Shown here one piece after another: positions 62,401-64,000 of a stretch of 64,000 nt of DNA. The notes beneath the pieces were generated by a model that saw nothing but the letters and a program-made list of their open reading frames with translations, was not told the DNA's origin and ran no database searches. Source of the DNA: Turbatrix aceti. Its lineage: Eukaryota; Nematoda; Chromadorea; Rhabditida; Panagrolaimidae. Position 1 is the first letter of the stretch. The number at the start of each line of letters is the position of its first letter. The translations under genes were made by a program, and so were the position numbers. The DNA lies in the NCBI GenBank assembly GCA_963969345.1, contig OZ017766.1, positions 2,108,001-2,172,000 on the forward strand. Reading direction: 5' to 3'.

Positions 62401-62783
62401 CTCGCAGCCAGGGTGGCGAAACTCCCATGGGAATTAGAAATAGGGGAATTATCCCATGGGATTCCCATGGGAGTCCCATGGGAGTCCCCGGGGGTATTTT
62501 TTGGTACGTTTAAAAAAGTACATGTTCATACAAAAAAGATATCCAAAAACACACTTATTTTATTAATGTAATAAAATTAGCAATGAAAATAAAATCATTT
62601 ACCTAATTTGAAAGAAAAAAGCACGCTCCTGCGTAAAATAACGGTGATATTTTAAGCGGGATCGCGCATTTTCAAAATTCCGAGGGGAATTATCCCGTGA
62701 TAGATGGGAATCCCGGGATAATTCCCGGGATATTTCCCATGGGACTCCCATGGGAATCCCCTCTTCGCCACCCTGCTCGCAGC
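62401..62783. mobile_element. hAT-type MITE inserted just before the UGT start codon
   Basis: The element 62409-62775 (367 bp) starts CAGGGTGGCGAA and ends TTCGCCACCCTG, perfect 12 bp inverted termini. CTCGCAGC flanks it on both sides (62401-62408, 62776-62783), an exact 8 bp duplication. The interior has many CCCATGGG palindromes, especially near both ends, and an AT-rich middle. No ORF. It ends 15 bp before ATG 62791. Confidence 0.96.
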
Positions 62784-62790
62784 GTAACTC

Positions 62791-64000
62791 ATGCCATCGA
62801 TCATCACTGCTCTTCTCCCGCTTTCTTTTTTCTTGTCTCTTGCCAACGCTGGCAGAATTTTGGTCTACAATGCCCCCCTCTCCCACAGTCACTTTGTGTT
62901 CCAAGCCAAACTTGCCGACCTCCTGCAAGAAGCCGGTCACAATGTTGTGAGTGTTTTTGTTATCCCTTCCCCGTGCCACACAGCTATTTAATGCGGTTGC
63001 AGACCATGCTGATCCCGGAGTACGATAAAATGAGTAATCCTTACGCCAAGAAAGCTCAAGTCGTTATTCGAGCGCCGCCGCAGTCTTCTAGACTTGAATT
63101 TCACAACAACGCTCAGGATGAAATATGGAACTCAGAGGATGTCTTAATCTTGAGAAAGTTCATTCAGCAAATTGACGATTCGATGGACAGTGAATGCCAG
63201 CGACTGTACGAAGACAATAAATTCATCAAGTTCCTGCGCGATCAAAATTTTGAATTCGCAATCACCGAAGAACTCAACGTTTGCGCCTTCGGACTCTTCA
63301 AGCTCCTCGGCATCAAGGCCTACGGGATCGCATCTCCCATGACACTTCCTGACCGAATTGCCAACATTTTTGGATTACCTGGAAGATACACCGGAGAGAT
63401 GCACATTACAACAGATTATCATCCCAAAATGTCTCTGTATGAAAGAATGTGCAACTTGCTGCGGCCATTATATTATCTGACGGCTCTGTACGACCTGGAA
63501 TTTTTTCAATGGTCAAAAAAAGTTCATCAGCTTATAGGACCAGATTTTGATTACGATGAAGCAATCGCCAAAGCCAGGTTTTTCTTCCTAAATACCGACG
63601 AGCACATGGACTTTCCCCGACCAATAAGCCACAAACTTGTATACATTGGCGGTGTTACGCTGGACAACAAGATCGGAGAACTAAACGCCGATTATCGGTC
63701 CATTTTTGACGACTCCAAACAGGGCGTGGTTGTGGTGTCTTTTGGGTCACTGGCATTTAGCAACCAGATGCCTGCAGATCGCCGAGATGCTCTTCTCGAC
63801 ATGTTCCGTGCCTTCCCGGACATCTCCTTCATCTGGAAATACGAAGTCGAAGACGACGTCGCCGCCGACCTGCCAAATGTGTACAAACGCAAGTGGATCC
63901 CTCAGAAGGAGCTGCTCGCCCACCCCAAGCTCCTGGCCATTGTCTCTCACGGCGGAATGAACTCAGTCCTAGAAACCTGTTTTGCGGGCAAACCCATGCT
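62791..64000 (+). CDS. UDP-glucuronosyltransferase, N-terminal part (runs off right edge)
   Basis: UGT family enzyme of the ER membrane that conjugates UDP-sugars to small lipophilic substrates (detoxification). Exons 62791-62946 and 63003->64000. Signal peptide MPSIITALLPLSFFLSLANA, then GRILVYNAPLSHSHFVFQAKLADLLQEAGHNV, the N-terminal acceptor domain. The donor site is visible at SFGS, KWIPQKELLAHPKLLAIVSHGGMNSVLE and CFAGKP, including the HGG core of the UGT signature. The C-terminal membrane anchor is outside the window. No stop or frameshift. Substrate not predictable. Confidence 0.95.

Overview
The window is nuclear DNA of a nematode. The evidence is split genes with many 44-60 bp GT-AG introns, clear orthologues of animal housekeeping genes (MTR4, ECHDC1, RRM1, SPO11, TAF7, SPT5), and nematode-type families: Sra/Sre-like and Str-superfamily chemoreceptors, an EXP-1-like Cys-loop channel and a UGT. 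I cannot name the genus. Exon boundaries were set by hand from splice motifs, reading phase and remembered family alignments. Every complete gene model given here closes in frame.

Left flank (1-9200). Four minus-strand genes: mtr-4 (partial, running off the left edge), an ECHDC1-like ethylmalonyl-CoA decarboxylase only 169 bp upstream of it (possible operon), the ribonucleotide reductase large subunit, and spo-11. One unrecognised plus-strand ORF and some weak plus-strand exons lie between ECHDC1 and rnr-1.

Central array (about 12500-33920). This is the most unusual part. A Hes/REF-1-like bHLH repressor gene (bHLH-A, 14187-16154) is followed by three almost identical copies of a second bHLH gene (bHLH-B). 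The repeat unit is about 4.79 kb and starts inside the last exon. All four proteins therefore carry the same C-terminal tail, which ends in an eh1-like (Groucho-binding) motif, while the bHLH domains of A and B differ. Each unit also carries a (CCTTCG)42-44 satellite and an approximately 840 bp block (H1) with two consensus CSL/LAG-1 (Notch effector) sites. The second unit is interrupted by a 2169 bp non-autonomous LTR retrotransposon with identical-looking 350 bp LTRs and a 5 bp target duplication. The array stops abruptly at 33917, next to a small TATA-driven unknown gene.

Right half. A chemoreceptor cluster (38381-45052) holds four related genes; the last two are an inverted, nearly identical pair. 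Then come taf-7, an AAAP amino-acid transporter, about 5 kb of gene-poor DNA, a Cys-loop receptor, an Srd/Str-like chemoreceptor, spt-5 (short C-terminus) and the start of a UDP-glucuronosyltransferase. Several hAT-type MITEs are present. Two have perfect 8 bp target duplications, and one of these ends 15 bp before the UGT start codon.
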